From Legionella londiniensis (GTDB taxonomy: Bacteria > Pseudomonadota > Gammaproteobacteria > Legionellales > Legionellaceae), in assembly GCF_001467825.1 (NCBI RefSeq), contig NZ_LNYK01000014.1, positions 377,297-441,296 of the forward strand: a stretch of DNA of 64,000 nt. Reading direction: 5' to 3'. A program made the translations under genes and the position numbers. Below, piece by piece: positions 40,850-51,518 of the stretch (the stretch's first letter is position 1; every line of letters starts with the position of its first letter). The notes below the pieces were generated by a model. It was given only the letters and a program-made list of their open reading frames with translations, was not told where the DNA came from and searched no databases.

Positions 40850-42838
40850 TTAACGGCGGCTGCATACTTTTTTTTCAATCCACATTGCTAAAGAGATGAT
40901 CACAACAGCGCTTAGGACAACTCCAAGCGGCTCCCAGGCTGCGCCTACGAGGCTTAAGGCATCAGGACTATGAAATATAGAAAACGGGATAGCCAGCACG
41001 ATATCCATTAATGCCGCTCCTGCCACCAAGCCGCATGCGATAAGCGTACCAATTTGCAAACGGAGGCTTTTCTCTTCTTTTTGCAAATCTTGACGCTGCA
41101 AACGCCAGTTCACTATCATGGCAATCAATCCTCCTAAAAAAAGCGGAAAGGAAGATGAAATCGGCAAGTACATGCCAATCGCGACACCAAGAATGGATAT
41201 TTGAAAAAAACGCTGTAAATTAAAAAGCTTGTTAATAAAAATAATCGCGAGGATAATCGCTGAGCCAACCAGCATCATAACCCAGGGCAACGTATTGCGA
41301 AATACTGCTTCCGTAACAGCAGCAAGCATGGCTGCGGTGGGTGCCGGAAGAGATTGGCTGACATCCATATTTTCATGAGGCACAACCCCGGCTATGCCAT
41401 ATACTTCAAACAGCAACTGCATGACAGGCGGGATAATCAAAGCCGAAATTAAAACCCCCAACAGCAACATGAGCTGCTGTTTCCAGGGCGTTGCGCCAAC
41501 CAGTTGGCCTACCTTTAAATCCTGGGTATTGTCATTGGCAATAGCTGCTATCCCTGTCACAACCGAACCAATGATAATTGTAATGGCTTCTGCGGCTTTT
41601 AATTGTTCAATGGATAAAGGCAGCGGAATCGCCACTTTAATCACTCCTAGCAATAACCAGGCGGCAAGCAATACCCCAGCAATGACCACTGAACTTCCGG
41701 GGCTTGCGGTAACCCCAACCATGCCAGAGAAGTATGCTGTAATCACAGAAAACAAAAAGCCAATAACCAATACATAAATGACAGTCGAAAAAATGAGCGT
41801 TGGGGCATAATCATTGTCCAGCCCTGCTTTACCCAGAGGAAAAACAAACTGAAAAAATAAAAACATCAGCGCAGCAGTGATGAAGATGCCGATTAAAATA
41901 TAAGGCATTGGAATATCCCTGTCAGTGCGGGGAAGGTGCTCTTCTGCCCTGCTTTTTGACATAAAAGCGCGCATGGAAAGCCTGATGCTGCTTTTAAGAG
42001 GCTTCACCAATTTCATCATTGTCCAAATGCCCGCAAACAGCATAGCGCCAATACCGAGATATCTCATCTCGCTGTTCCACAGCAACAGCGCAGCCTTATC
42101 AGTCGGGTATTTGAGTAAAAATTCTGGATAATATTGGCTGACTATCGGCAAGGCTATGACCCAGGAGACAATTGCTCCGATAAATATGCTTAAAGCCATA
42201 TCATGGCCAATTAGATAACCCGCGCCGATCATGGTTGCAGAAAACCCGGCGCCAAATCCAAAAATAGATCGTTTGAAAACAAACCAATAATTATAGCTGC
42301 CGGCCAAAATCTTAAATCCAGTCTGAAATAATTCAAGGACTGCCCCAACCAGGCCGCCCAATACGATATTCTTAAGACCAAATCGGTTAGCAGAAGATTT
42401 CAGTACTTCCGCAATCGCGCGGCCCTCTGGAAACTTCAATCGTTCTTCATTGACAAGAATCCTTCGCAAGGGAATAGAAAACAGCACTCCCAAAACGCCG
42501 CCGCTCGCCGCTATAAAAAAATTGGTAAAATAATCAAAATGATTCCAGTAGCCTATGATTACCAAGCCGGGAATAGTGTATACAATGCCGCCGGCAACAG
42601 CTTCTCCCGCAGAAGCGGCAGTTTGAACCGCATTGTTTTCAAGAATAGTGGAATGTTTAAAAAGACGCAGCACACCCATGGAAATAATGGCAGCAGGGAT
42701 AGAAGCAGAAGTAAGAATACCGAGTTTCAAGGCAAGATAAGCATTGGACATCGCCAGAATCAGGGTCAGCAATATCGCCAAAACAATGGCGCGAAGGCTC
42801 AATTCAGCCAGCTCTTTTTCAGGAGTAACAAAAGTCAT
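40850..42838 (-). CDS. OPT-family oligopeptide transporter
   Basis: A 662-residue polytopic protein with about 14 to 16 membrane segments. ATG at 42838 has AGAGGA ten bases upstream; the frame reaches 42862. ALKLGILTSASIPAAI near the N-terminus and DNTQDLKVGQLVGATPWKQQ are typical of bacterial OPT proteins. They take up peptides or metal-chelate compounds. It sits directly after hutI on the same strand and may be co-transcribed, which fits amino-acid use. Confidence 0.88.
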   Translation of the reverse strand: MTFVTPEKELAELSLRAIVLAILLTLILAMSNAYLALKLGILTSASIPAAIISMGVLRLFKHSTILENNAVQTAASAGEAVAGGIVYTIPGLVIIGYWNHFDYFTNFFIAASGGVLGVLFSIPLRRILVNEERLKFPEGRAIAEVLKSSANRFGLKNIVLGGLVGAVLELFQTGFKILAGSYNYWFVFKRSIFGFGAGFSATMIGAGYLIGHDMALSIFIGAIVSWVIALPIVSQYYPEFLLKYPTDKAALLLWNSEMRYLGIGAMLFAGIWTMMKLVKPLKSSIRLSMRAFMSKSRAEEHLPRTDRDIPMPYILIGIFITAALMFLFFQFVFPLGKAGLDNDYAPTLIFSTVIYVLVIGFLFSVITAYFSGMVGVTASPGSSVVIAGVLLAAWLLLGVIKVAIPLPLSIEQLKAAEAITIIIGSVVTGIAAIANDNTQDLKVGQLVGATPWKQQLMLLLGVLISALIIPPVMQLLFEVYGIAGVVPHENMDVSQSLPAPTAAMLAAVTEAVFRNTLPWVMMLVGSAIILAIIFINKLFNLQRFFQISILGVAIGMYLPISSSFPLFLGGLIAMIVNWRLQRQDLQKEEKSLRLQIGTLIACGLVAGAALMDIVLAIPFSIFHSPDALSLVGAAWEPLGVVLSAVVIISLAMWIEKKVCSRR

Positions 42839-42868
42839 AGGCGTGTTGTCCTCTAATAGCAATTTTTC

Positions 42869-44086
42869 CTATTTTTCCTTAACCCACTGTCCAGCAATCA
42901 TTTTTTCATGCGAAAAAGGATATCCAAATTGATAACAAAGCTCTGCCGGATCATGGATAGACCAACGCAGCAGATCAGCCTTAAAGCCTTTCTCCAACAC
43001 CCCTTTTTTGTGGGATATGCCTAACGCGCGCGCTGCCTGGTAAGTAACACCCGCCCAAACTTCAGGCACGGTCAATGAAAACAGCTGGCAGGCCATATTC
43101 ATCATTAATGGCAAGGATGTCGTAGGCGAAGATCCAGGATTGCAATCGGTAGCAACTGCCATACCGACTTGATGTTGACGCAACAGGCTGACAGGCGGCT
43201 TTTGCGTTTCGCGAAGAAAATAATAGGCTCCCGGTAAAAGTACTGCAGTCGTGCCAGCATTTGCCATCGCTTCGATATCCTTTTCATGAAGATATTCCAA
43301 ATGGTCGGCGGACAATGCCCCATAACGGGCCGCAAGCGAGCTTGCGCCTATATTCGATAACTGTTCCGCATGGCATTTAACCGGCAGATGGTATTTCTTT
43401 GCCGCAGCGAATATCTGCTCAGTTTCCATGACCGAAAAGGCTATGGATTCGCAAAACACATCGACTGCATCAGCTAATCCTGATTCAGCAACCGCCGGCA
43501 GGACTTCCTCACAGACATATTCTACATAAGCTTTACGGTTATTTTGATATTCGGGAGGAACTGCATGCGCGCCAAGGTAAGTCGTAAAAACATCAACGTC
43601 CGCTTCCTGTTGAAGTTGCCTTGCAACGTGCAGCATTTTTAACTCAGTTTGCAAATCAAGTCCGTACCCTGACTTGATTTCAACTGTTAACACACCCTCT
43701 TTGCGCATAGCCAAAAGCCTGGGCAGGGACTGCTCGATAAGTTCATCCTTTGAAGCCACCCTTGTTTTCTTCACTGTAGAAATAATTCCCCCGCCTTTAT
43801 GCGCTATCTCCTCATAAGAAACTCCCTTTAGACGCAGCGCGAATTCATCGGCACGATTACCTGCATACACGAGATGGGTATGGCAATCAATAAGGGCAGG
43901 CGTGACAAGTTTTCTTTGGCAGTCTTCAACGTTCCTGGCTGATTCCAAAATGCCTTTGGATAACTCCTCCATAGAACCACGCCAGCCAATGATGCCGGCT
44001 TTAATTGCCAAGGCATGATTCGGCAGGGTATGACCCTTGCGATCCAGCAAGGTTGCGTTAATCAACAACGTATCACAATCAATCAT
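42869..44086 (-). CDS. hutI: Imidazolonepropionase
   Basis: A 405-residue amidohydrolase that opens imidazolone propionate in histidine breakdown. The metal-binding [12 protein letters not shown], the catalytic EIKSGYGLD region and [10 protein letters not shown] are present. The ATG at 44086 is chosen because GGAAGAG lies four bases upstream; 44089 is also ATG. The start lies inside the last codons of the SDR gene (about eight bases overlap). hutH and hutU are not in the window; hutG lies divergent at 45070. Confidence 0.92.
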   Translation of the reverse strand: MIDCDTLLINATLLDRKGHTLPNHALAIKAGIIGWRGSMEELSKGILESARNVEDCQRKLVTPALIDCHTHLVYAGNRADEFALRLKGVSYEEIAHKGGGIISTVKKTRVASKDELIEQSLPRLLAMRKEGVLTVEIKSGYGLDLQTELKMLHVARQLQQEADVDVFTTYLGAHAVPPEYQNNRKAYVEYVCEEVLPAVAESGLADAVDVFCESIAFSVMETEQIFAAAKKYHLPVKCHAEQLSNIGASSLAARYGALSADHLEYLHEKDIEAMANAGTTAVLLPGAYYFLRETQKPPVSLLRQHQVGMAVATDCNPGSSPTTSLPLMMNMACQLFSLTVPEVWAGVTYQAARALGISHKKGVLEKGFKADLLRWSIHDPAELCYQFGYPFSHEKMIAGQWVKEK

Positions 44087-44903
44087 CATGCTCTTCCCAG
44101 TCAGGCACTTCATATCCCGCAGCAAGCCAGGCAGGATGGTGCGAGCGATCATAAATATCCCATTCTTTAGCGGAATACTGTTCCTTACCCACATCAAGCA
44201 AAAGCCAGGTCAAAAAAAGAGCTACCGTTTCAGCTGATAACAATTGTTTATTTGCTTTTAGCCGATGGAAAAATCGCTTTTTATCTTCTTCCATGAAATC
44301 GGCATCGCGAATTAATGCCTGCATATCCGTATCAATGATGCCTGGCATGGCTACCGCAAAGTCAATATCCCTGCTTTCTAATTGCCAGCAGCGGGTCAGC
44401 ATCGCAAGCGCCGCTTTTGACACACAATACCCCCCCCACCCTGCCACAGGAAAATAGGCAGCCCCTGAACCGATATTTAATACCCGCTGATTGGTCAGTT
44501 TCCGGCTCAATAGTTGAGTTAAAAATAAAGCAGGTTCTACATTTGTCGCCAAAATATGATGCCATTCAACTTCAGTAATTTCATTGAGCGGCTTAATCGG
44601 TTGTATTGTACCTGCATTATGAACCAGTCCCTTGATCACAGGAACATGCTCGAGGTACCCGGCAATCAGCTGGCGGCCTTCACCGGTTGAGACATCAGCT
44701 GCCAGATATTCAATGCCGGAAGCTTTAGCTGCGGTTTGCCGCAAGAGATTTTCGCGGCGTCCAATGATTAAAACAGGCTGGTTCCTTCTAGCCAAAGATA
44801 TGGCTAAAGCCGCACCAATTCCTGTCCCTCCTCCTGTTACCACAAACACCTCAGCCTCCGAATTAGACAGTAAAAAACTTGAGTTCAAGATGATAGCAGA
44901 CAT
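44079..44903 (-). CDS. SDR-family oxidoreductase
   Basis: A 274-residue short-chain dehydrogenase/reductase. Cofactor loop TGGGTGIG (23-30), NAG at 96-98, catalytic Ser146 and YCVSK (Tyr159, Lys163) are intact. The Arg-rich stretch after the second strand (GRRENL) suggests NADP(H). The substrate is unknown. Its stop overlaps hutI, so it is likely co-transcribed with the histidine gene. Confidence 0.87.
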   Translation of the reverse strand: MSAIILNSSFLLSNSEAEVFVVTGGGTGIGAALAISLARRNQPVLIIGRRENLLRQTAAKASGIEYLAADVSTGEGRQLIAGYLEHVPVIKGLVHNAGTIQPIKPLNEITEVEWHHILATNVEPALFLTQLLSRKLTNQRVLNIGSGAAYFPVAGWGGYCVSKAALAMLTRCWQLESRDIDFAVAMPGIIDTDMQALIRDADFMEEDKKRFFHRLKANKQLLSAETVALFLTWLLLDVGKEQYSAKEWDIYDRSHHPAWLAAGYEVPDWEEHDD

Positions 44904-45069
44904 GTCCTTTTAAGGCACGATTAAAATTTAGCCTGAGAGATAAACGCACAACATGTTTGGTCTAAAATTTACATCCCTGCAATACAATTTTGACTTCAAA
45001 CATAGATTACATTTCCCTTGTTGTTGAACCATAATATAATTTCGTAACATTGCGCGGGCGGGAGCATTC

Positions 45070-46038
45070 ATGTTATCTGACATGAAATTTTATGAGGCGC
45101 CTTCTTCATCCTTATGGCAGGGAAGGAAAGACAGTTTGCCAGAAGAACGCTTTTTTCAAAAAGTCACCTGCTGTGATCTTCGCGGGGCGCACCCAACGCA
45201 ACCCGAGGAAGCGATAGTTTTGATTGGCTTTGGCAGTGATGAAGGGGTGAGAAGAAACCTCGGTAGAACTGGAGCCAAGGAAGGGCCTGATGCAATACGC
45301 CGCCAACTTGGGGCTTTAGCCTCGCATAACAATCTCAACTTAATGGATGTTGGCAATATTATCTGTAACGAAAATCAGCTTGAAGCCGCTCAGGAACATT
45401 TCGCGACACTCATTCAACATTTCCAAAATCAGGGATACAAAACAGTGGCATTAGGCGGGGGGCATGAGATTGCCTGGGGGCATTTTATGGGGTTGGCGGC
45501 CCAATATCCGGATATTGGGATCATCAATTTTGACGCCCATTTTGATTTACGTCCCAAAATAGAATCTGCAACAAGCGGCACGCCGTTTTGGCAGATTCGC
45601 CAGTATTGCATTGAGAACAATCTTGATTTTAACTATTGCTGCCTTGGCATCCAGCCAACTGCCAACACAAAATCCCTTTTTGACAGCGCCCATGAGTTTA
45701 AGGTTTCATACTTGACTGCTGATCAAATGCATGCGGAGAGTATTGCCTGGCAAATGGCTTTTCTTGATGATTTTGTTTTGCGACATGAGCATTTGTATGT
45801 AACTATTTGTCTTGATGTATTTTCTGAAAGCCACGCGCCAGGCGTCAGTGCTCCGCAGGCCATGGGGTTATCTCCCGCGCAGGTTTTCACCCTGTTGAAA
45901 TACATCACACAAACTGGCAAAGTGGTAAGTCTTGATATTGCCGAACTTTCACCGCCGCTGGATCAAGGACAACAAACAGCGAGACTGGCGGCAAATCTAT
46001 TGGCTAAGTTTTTAAATTTAATATATAAAGGAATGTAA
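45070..46038 (+). CDS. hutG: Formimidoylglutamase
   Basis: A 322-residue arginase-fold enzyme that gives glutamate and formamide from formiminoglutamate. The manganese ligands are visible in GGGHEIAWG, DAHFDLRP and SLDIAELSPP. GGAG lies seven bases before the ATG. The stop TAA is followed by the IcmL-like ATG four bases later, with its AAAGGA lying in the hutG end, so the two are coupled. Confidence 0.9.
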   Translation: MLSDMKFYEAPSSSLWQGRKDSLPEERFFQKVTCCDLRGAHPTQPEEAIVLIGFGSDEGVRRNLGRTGAKEGPDAIRRQLGALASHNNLNLMDVGNIICNENQLEAAQEHFATLIQHFQNQGYKTVALGGGHEIAWGHFMGLAAQYPDIGIINFDAHFDLRPKIESATSGTPFWQIRQYCIENNLDFNYCCLGIQPTANTKSLFDSAHEFKVSYLTADQMHAESIAWQMAFLDDFVLRHEHLYVTICLDVFSESHAPGVSAPQAMGLSPAQVFTLLKYITQTGKVVSLDIAELSPPLDQGQQTARLAANLLAKFLNLIYKGM

Positions 46039-46041
46039 ACC

Positions 46042-46677
46042 ATGAGAAACACTGTCATTAACGCAGTTTTTTTGGCAATGCTTAGCAATACCCTATATGC
46101 TGAGAGCGTCAATCCTCCTGCTGAATCCACAAGCCAGCCCGCTGTAGAACAGCAAGCGCAACCGGCATCTGACCAAACAAAACCAGAAACAGCCGCGGCA
46201 ATCAATTGCAGCTACCAGATACCGCCAGAGAAAACTGATATTGAACCTTCCATAGTCAACGCTTGGTCAAAACAGGCTGTCATCCAGGCATTTGACTTTA
46301 ATTCTGCAACTATTGATCAACAACTTGAGCAACTAAAGGCCTGTTTTACTGAAACCGGCTGGCAGGGTTATCAGGAGGCTTTACAACAATCAGGCAATAT
46401 TGATGCCATTAAGTCACAGAATTTAACCGTCAGCAGTCAGATAGACGGAGAAATTAATATTAACCCTGTGAAAGAAAATCAATGGAAAGCAACCATTCCA
46501 CTGGAAGTTGTCTATCAGAACAATAAAGAAAAATTAACTCAAAAATTGATGGTGAACATGTTAATTGGCCGAAAAATGACAGGCGAGCTCGGTATCATGC
46601 AAATTATTGCTGCTCCCCGTGCCGCAGAAAATGCAGACAATTCGACCAAGGCATCCGAACAAACAGGGCAAGAATAA
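46042..46677 (+). CDS. Secreted IcmL/DotI-like protein
   Basis: A 211-residue protein with a Sec signal (1-20, NTLYA), then a Pro/Gln/Thr-rich linker (23-55), and a domain at about 70-195 resembling the periplasmic part of the type IVB component DotI/IcmL. Conserved elements are VNAWSKQAVIQAFDF, FTETGWQGYQEALQ, NLTVSS and the WKATIPLEVVYQN stretch. Unlike IcmL it has no N-terminal membrane anchor. AAAGGA is eight bases upstream, inside hutG. Its job is unknown; it may be a paralogue of a secretion subunit. A stem-loop at 46688-46715 follows. Confidence 0.78.
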   Translation: MRNTVINAVFLAMLSNTLYAESVNPPAESTSQPAVEQQAQPASDQTKPETAAAINCSYQIPPEKTDIEPSIVNAWSKQAVIQAFDFNSATIDQQLEQLKACFTETGWQGYQEALQQSGNIDAIKSQNLTVSSQIDGEININPVKENQWKATIPLEVVYQNNKEKLTQKLMVNMLIGRKMTGELGIMQIIAAPRAAENADNSTKASEQTGQE

Positions 46678-46687
46678 AAAAATTTTC

Positions 46688-46715
46688 TCGTCCTGCCCAT
46701 GTTCAAGCAGGACGA
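46688..46715 (+). terminator. Stem-loop after the IcmL-like gene
   Basis: TCGTCCTGC and GCAGGACGA form a nine-base perfect stem with a ten-base loop, 11 bases past the stop. No T-run follows directly, so it may be an attenuator or mRNA-stabilising element before the FadL-like gene. Confidence 0.5.
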
Positions 46716-46748
46716 CAGGCGCTTTCTCGATTTTAACAAGCTTTCAGG

Positions 46749-47930
46749 ATGATGATGCCTTACTTAATTGCTTTAATCATTTTTCTATTCAACTTCAATA
46801 CTCATGCCAATGTCATCCAATATTTTACCGGTATAAGCTACAGCAATCCCGCAGCTTTGTTTCAGATAAAACAAAATGAGTTTATCCTTGGCGGTACCGG
46901 TATTTATACCAATGCCAGATTTGCAGGAAGCGTACTCAATTTCAACAACGGCCTCTATGGCGAAGGCATTTCTTATTCGCGCACCACAAGCTTCCTGCCT
47001 TACGGGCGGATAGCAACGCGACTTAATGATAGTAGCGTATTTGCTGTTGATGTCACCCAGCCTTTTCACTCTAACCTTAATTGGGGAAACAATTCATTTA
47101 CCCGCTATGCAGCCACACAAACCTATCTCACAGATATTGATGTAAGTCCCAGAGCATCGTACAGTTTCAACAAGCAATGGCACTTTGGAGCAGGACTGAA
47201 TTTTAATTTTCTGCAAAATAACGAAACGAACTGGGCTTTACCCGTAGGGCCTGCCGCTTTTGCCAATTTGGTTAACCAAACATCGGGGTTTGGATTAGGT
47301 TACAATCTTGGTGTTTATCATATGTTTAATCCTACCAATTTTTTAGGGCTAACTTATTATTCTTCAATTAAGCAGGTCACCCGAGGTACCAGCACGCTGC
47401 AAAACGGGATGAACACGAATTTGGCATTTGACTTCCGTATGCCTGCCACGACAGTTTTAAGCTATGTTCACCTGTTTAACAAAGACTGGCTTGCCAGCGC
47501 GCAAGTATTTTACAGTCAATGGAGCGCAAATCAATTTGCCAATTTTCGCAATACCAGCGCTCCGCCGCCATTAAGCCCCCATTTTTCTTTTAATATGAGT
47601 TTTAGTAATTCCATTGCGCTGCTTGGCGTACTGCGCAATCAATACAATGAAAAACTGGGCATGACCTTATTGGGCATGATAGATGACGGGCCAGAAAAGG
47701 ACCGCTTGCGCACAATTAATTTTCCTGCTGACACCCAGTTTTTTCTCGCCCTTGCGGCAGAATACCACATTAAGAAGAATATGCTCATTGAATTACTGTA
47801 TGGACATGGATTCTCAAATACCACGATGAACAACAAGGTTGTATTGAATGGGCAAGAGATGCCCTTTACCACAGGAAAAGTTCGCATCCATGCCGATGTT
47901 ATCGATTTGAAACTAAAAATAATGAACTAG
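46749..47930 (+). CDS. FadL/OmpP1-like outer-membrane protein
   Basis: A 393-residue beta-barrel-type protein. Signal peptide about 1-18 (ends NTHA). Many alternating aromatic strands and SNPAALFQIKQNEF resemble the FadL family's NPA region. Such proteins carry hydrophobic compounds, such as fatty acids, through the outer membrane. Three successive ATG codons at 46749-46757 make the start uncertain. It converges with the L,D-transpeptidase gene. Confidence 0.75.
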   Translation: MMMPYLIALIIFLFNFNTHANVIQYFTGISYSNPAALFQIKQNEFILGGTGIYTNARFAGSVLNFNNGLYGEGISYSRTTSFLPYGRIATRLNDSSVFAVDVTQPFHSNLNWGNNSFTRYAATQTYLTDIDVSPRASYSFNKQWHFGAGLNFNFLQNNETNWALPVGPAAFANLVNQTSGFGLGYNLGVYHMFNPTNFLGLTYYSSIKQVTRGTSTLQNGMNTNLAFDFRMPATTVLSYVHLFNKDWLASAQVFYSQWSANQFANFRNTSAPPPLSPHFSFNMSFSNSIALLGVLRNQYNEKLGMTLLGMIDDGPEKDRLRTINFPADTQFFLALAAEYHIKKNMLIELLYGHGFSNTTMNNKVVLNGQEMPFTTGKVRIHADVIDLKLKIMN

Positions 47931-47932
47931 GC

Positions 47933-47954
47933 GCGTGTCAGTTGAATGACACGC
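47933..47954. terminator. Stem-loop between FadL-like and transpeptidase genes
   Basis: GCGTGTCA, loop GTTGAA and TGACACGC form a perfect eight-base hairpin in the 31-base gap of two converging genes. There is no strong T-run. A terminator role is inferred from position. Confidence 0.55.
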
Positions 47955-47961
47955 ACTGCTG

Positions 47962-48555
47962 TTAACCGACCTCGTCCTTATCCCCATCTTCGTCCGGATA
48001 GGAAAGCACCGTTACAGTCGTGCCTATATCAATAAACTCTTCATTAAGCCATTTTGCAGCACTGGGCAAGACCCGGATGCATCCGTGGCTGGAGTTGTAA
48101 GGAGGGACTTCATAAGCTGCATGGATGGTAAAACCACGATAAAAATACATGCAATAAGGCATTTTTGCGCCCCCTTCCGTTTGCACAGGATATTCTCCTG
48201 ATTTGCAGTTAATGCCCTTTTTGTTATAGACGCGGAAAGTACCAGTCACTGTTCGGCATGGCTTACCCACATCCTCGCAAAAGTCTTTTCCACCAGAAGC
48301 GCTGCCGGTCATAATACGGCGCCCCTCAGCATCATAGGCAGCCCATGCCGCAACCTTTGGATCAAAAACAAACTCTTTTTTGCCGGCAGCCTGTTTTTGT
48401 TTGGGAAAATAATTGGCTCCACGGTGATCGCGCAGATAATGTTTAGTATGGTGGACAATGCCCGCATCGTCTGTAATATAGGTCGACTCATCAAAATCAA
48501 CGCAGGCTGTTAAACTCATAGCTAACGCTAAAACCAGCAACAATTGCTTATTCAT
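47962..48555 (-). CDS. L,D-transpeptidase lipoprotein (YkuD)
   Basis: A 197-residue lipoprotein. The signal ends in the lipobox LTAC (Cys at 18). The YkuD catalytic motif SHGCIRV near 155-161 supplies the active Cys, with HAAYEVPPYNS before it. It would form 3-3 peptidoglycan cross-links or attach proteins to peptidoglycan in the periplasm. GAGGA is nine bases upstream. No LysM or peptidoglycan-binding domain is present. Confidence 0.85.
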   Translation of the reverse strand: MNKQLLLVLALAMSLTACVDFDESTYITDDAGIVHHTKHYLRDHRGANYFPKQKQAAGKKEFVFDPKVAAWAAYDAEGRRIMTGSASGGKDFCEDVGKPCRTVTGTFRVYNKKGINCKSGEYPVQTEGGAKMPYCMYFYRGFTIHAAYEVPPYNSSHGCIRVLPSAAKWLNEEFIDIGTTVTVLSYPDEDGDKDEVG

Positions 48556-48662
48556 GAAAAAGCATCCTCATATTCAAAAATTTAATTACATGCGCTGCTC
48601 ATCATTCTTTTACCTTATCCCGTAGGTCATGAGGGATGTCTGAAATTTGGTAAAATCAAAAT

Positions 48663-48692
48663 CTGTCATCCTTCGCTGGCGAAGGATGACAG
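48663..48692. repeat. Perfect 14-base palindrome
   Basis: CTGTCATCCTTCGC and GCGAAGGATGACAG form a perfect 14-base inverted repeat separated by two bases. It lies 19 bases past the ettA stop. It resembles widely spread TGTCATCC elements, as at 60159. Probably a 3'-end hairpin of ettA or a mobile palindromic repeat. Confidence 0.75.
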
Positions 48693-48710
48693 GCGAATGA
48701 GCAGGATCAA

Positions 48711-50384
48711 TTACGCCGATAAACGACGATATTTAATCCTTGAAGGCCGCACAGCCAAGTCACCGAGGCGGCGTTTTTTATCTTCCTCAAATTCGCTGTA
48801 GTTTCCTTCAAAAAATGTCACCTGTGAATCACCTTCAAACGCTAAAAGATGCGTGCAAATGCGATCCAGAAACCATCGATCATGAGACACGACAATAGCG
48901 CAACCAGGAAAATTTAAGATTGCCTCTTCAAGTGCGCGCAAAGTTTCCACATCCAGGTCATTGCTTGGCTCATCGAGTAGTAAGACGTTTGCGCCACTCT
49001 TCAAAAGCTTTGCCAAATGCACGCGGTTTCGCTCGCCGCCCGAGAGCTGAGACATCCGTTTCTGCTGATCAGAACCTTTAAAATTAAAGCGGCCGACATA
49101 AGCCCGTGAAGGCATCTGAAACGCGCCAACCTGAATGATATCATGCCCTTCAGATATTTCCTCCCAGACTGTCTTTTTATCATCCAGAGCATCACGCATT
49201 TGATCGACATAAGCCAGCTTAACTGTTTCTCCTATGCGTAACTCACCGCTGTCGGGGGCAATATGCCGGGTTATCATTTTTAAAAAGGTGGATTTACCCG
49301 CCCCATTCGGGCCGATGATGCCGAGCACGCCGCCTTTCGGCAAGTGAAAATTCAAATCATCAAACAATAAGCGATCGGCAAATGCCTTTCTGATATTTTT
49401 GCCTTCAAGCACCAAGTCGCCCAGGCGTTCACCTGGCGGTATATAGATCTCATTGGTTTCATTGCGTTTTTGAAATTCCTTGGAGTTCAACTCATCAAAA
49501 CGGGCAAGGCGGGCTTTATTCTTGGCATGCCGCCCTTTTGGCGATGTCCTCACCCATTCCAGCTCAGTTTTCAAAGCCCTGAGATGGGATGCCTGTTGTT
49601 TCTGTTCCTGTTCAAGGCGCGCATTTTTTTGCTCAAGCCAGGAAGTATAATTACCTTTATAGGGAATACCTTCCCCTCTATCAAGCTCAAGTATCCATTC
49701 TGCCGCATTATCAAGAAAATACCGGTCATGGGTGACTGCCACGACAGTTCCGGGATATTCTTCCAAATAACGCTCAAGCCAGGCAACACTTTCCGCATCC
49801 AAATGGTTGGTCGGCTCGTCCAAAAGAAGCATATCGGGGTTCGACAACAGCAAGCGGCATAAAGCGACCCTGCGTTTTTCACCGCCAGAAAGAACCTCTA
49901 TTTTAGTTTCCCAATCCGGAAGCCTTAACGCATCAGAAGCGATTTCAAGTTTCCGTTCAAGCTCCCACCCCTGGCCTGCATCAATAGCCTGCTGCAATTC
50001 CCCTTGTTCCGCCAAAAGGGCATTCAGCTCATCATCACTCATTGGTTCGGCAAAACGCATGCTGATTTCATCAAAGCGGGCGAGGAGAGCTTTCATCTCT
50101 GCCACACCTTCTTCTACGACCTCGCGCACTGTCTTATGGGCATCAATTTCCGGTTCCTGAGCAAGATAACCGATTTTAATGCCAGGCTGGGGGCGCGCTT
50201 CGCCATCATAATTTTTGTCAATACCTGCCATAATGCGAAGCAGAGTAGACTTGCCAGAACCATTTAAGCCCAAAACACCAATCTTTGCGCCAGGAAAAAA
50301 ACTTAGCGAAATATCTTTCAGGATGAATCGCTGGTTATCAACAACTTTGCTCACCCGATTCATCGTAAAAATATATTGTGACAT
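48711..50384 (-). CDS. ettA: Energy-dependent translational throttle protein EttA
   Basis: A 557-residue ABC-F protein with two ATPase domains. Walker [10 protein letters not shown] and [12 protein letters not shown] signatures LSGGEKRR and LSGGERN, and Walker [10 protein letters not shown] and LLLDEPSND are intact. The linker between domains (about 240-310, [14 protein letters not shown]) is the P-site tRNA-interaction motif region. EttA binds the ribosomal E site and slows initiation when ADP is high. The ATG at 50384 is chosen because GGGAG lies five bases upstream; a start at 50396 is in frame. Confidence 0.95.
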   Translation of the reverse strand: MSQYIFTMNRVSKVVDNQRFILKDISLSFFPGAKIGVLGLNGSGKSTLLRIMAGIDKNYDGEARPQPGIKIGYLAQEPEIDAHKTVREVVEEGVAEMKALLARFDEISMRFAEPMSDDELNALLAEQGELQQAIDAGQGWELERKLEIASDALRLPDWETKIEVLSGGEKRRVALCRLLLSNPDMLLLDEPTNHLDAESVAWLERYLEEYPGTVVAVTHDRYFLDNAAEWILELDRGEGIPYKGNYTSWLEQKNARLEQEQKQQASHLRALKTELEWVRTSPKGRHAKNKARLARFDELNSKEFQKRNETNEIYIPPGERLGDLVLEGKNIRKAFADRLLFDDLNFHLPKGGVLGIIGPNGAGKSTFLKMITRHIAPDSGELRIGETVKLAYVDQMRDALDDKKTVWEEISEGHDIIQVGAFQMPSRAYVGRFNFKGSDQQKRMSQLSGGERNRVHLAKLLKSGANVLLLDEPSNDLDVETLRALEEAILNFPGCAIVVSHDRWFLDRICTHLLAFEGDSQVTFFEGNYSEFEEDKKRRLGDLAVRPSRIKYRRLSA

Positions 50385-50436
50385 AAAAACTCCCAAAGGG
50401 TCTTAAAAACCGTAGAAAAATACTGTCTTCGGCCGA

Positions 50437-51468
50437 TTACAACTCACTCCAGTCAAGGATCACTTTGCCAGACTGGCCAGAAGCCATAATTTGAAAAGCG
50501 CTTTGAAACTCGCTTATGGGAAAACGATGGGTAATCACAGGGGAAATATTGAGACCGCTTTGTAACATCGCAATCATTTTATACCAGGTTTCATACATTT
50601 CCCGGCCATAAATTCCCTTGACAATCAATCCCTTAAATATAACCTGATTCCAATCGAGCGGCGTTTCCTGGGGAGGGATGCCAAGCATCGCAATTCGTCC
50701 GCCATGATTCATGGCCTTGACCATGTCGTTTAAAGCCATGGGATTACCGGACATTTCAAGCCCTATATCAAAGCCTTCTGTCATGCCAAGCTCATCAATC
50801 ACATCCCTGAGCGGCTGATATTTCACATTCACAGCCCGCGAAACACCCATCTTACGGGCCAAGTCTAGGCGATAATCATTCACATCCGTAATCACCACAT
50901 GACGGGCGCCAATATGGCGAACGATAGCTGCCGCCATGATGCCGATAGGCCCTGCACCGGTTATCAATACATCTTCCCCAACCACATCAAAGGACAAGGC
51001 GCAGTGAGTTGCGTTGCCGAGAGGATCAAGTACTGCTGCCTGCTCGTCTGTGATATTGTCAGGCAAAACCAATACATTGCTGGCCGGCAGAACCAAATAC
51101 TCCGCAAAACTCCCTGGACGATTCACACCTACTCCCTTGGTATTGCGGCACAAGTGCCGCTTGCCGGCCCGACAGTTACGGCATAAACCGCAGGTAATAT
51201 GGCCTTCTCCAGAAACTCTCTGGCCCGGGCTTATTCCTTTGACTTCCCGGCCAACTTCAACAATTTCTCCATAAAATTCATGGCCGACAGACATAGGCAC
51301 AGGAATTGTGGCTTGTGCCCAGTCGTCCCAGGAATAAATATGTATATCCGTGCCGCAAATCGCGGTTTTTTTGATTTTAATCAAAACATCATTCACGCCA
51401 TATTCTGGGACGGGCACATCCTGCATCCAAATACCCGGTTCCCGCTTTGCTTTAACCAATGATTTCAT
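50437..51468 (-). CDS. tdh: L-threonine 3-dehydrogenase
   Basis: A 343-residue zinc alcohol-dehydrogenase family enzyme using NAD to form 2-amino-3-oxobutyrate. The catalytic zinc Cys in [27 protein letters not shown], and the structural zinc cysteines in [15 protein letters not shown] are intact. GAGGA lies five bases upstream. It follows kbl with a 50-base gap; together they turn threonine into glycine and acetyl-CoA. Confidence 0.97.
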   Translation of the reverse strand: MKSLVKAKREPGIWMQDVPVPEYGVNDVLIKIKKTAICGTDIHIYSWDDWAQATIPVPMSVGHEFYGEIVEVGREVKGISPGQRVSGEGHITCGLCRNCRAGKRHLCRNTKGVGVNRPGSFAEYLVLPASNVLVLPDNITDEQAAVLDPLGNATHCALSFDVVGEDVLITGAGPIGIMAAAIVRHIGARHVVITDVNDYRLDLARKMGVSRAVNVKYQPLRDVIDELGMTEGFDIGLEMSGNPMALNDMVKAMNHGGRIAMLGIPPQETPLDWNQVIFKGLIVKGIYGREMYETWYKMIAMLQSGLNISPVITHRFPISEFQSAFQIMASGQSGKVILDWSEL

Positions 51469-51518
51469 ACTATCCTCGATTCATCTCATTTACTGATTAT
51501 TAAAATTCATTAATTTTT

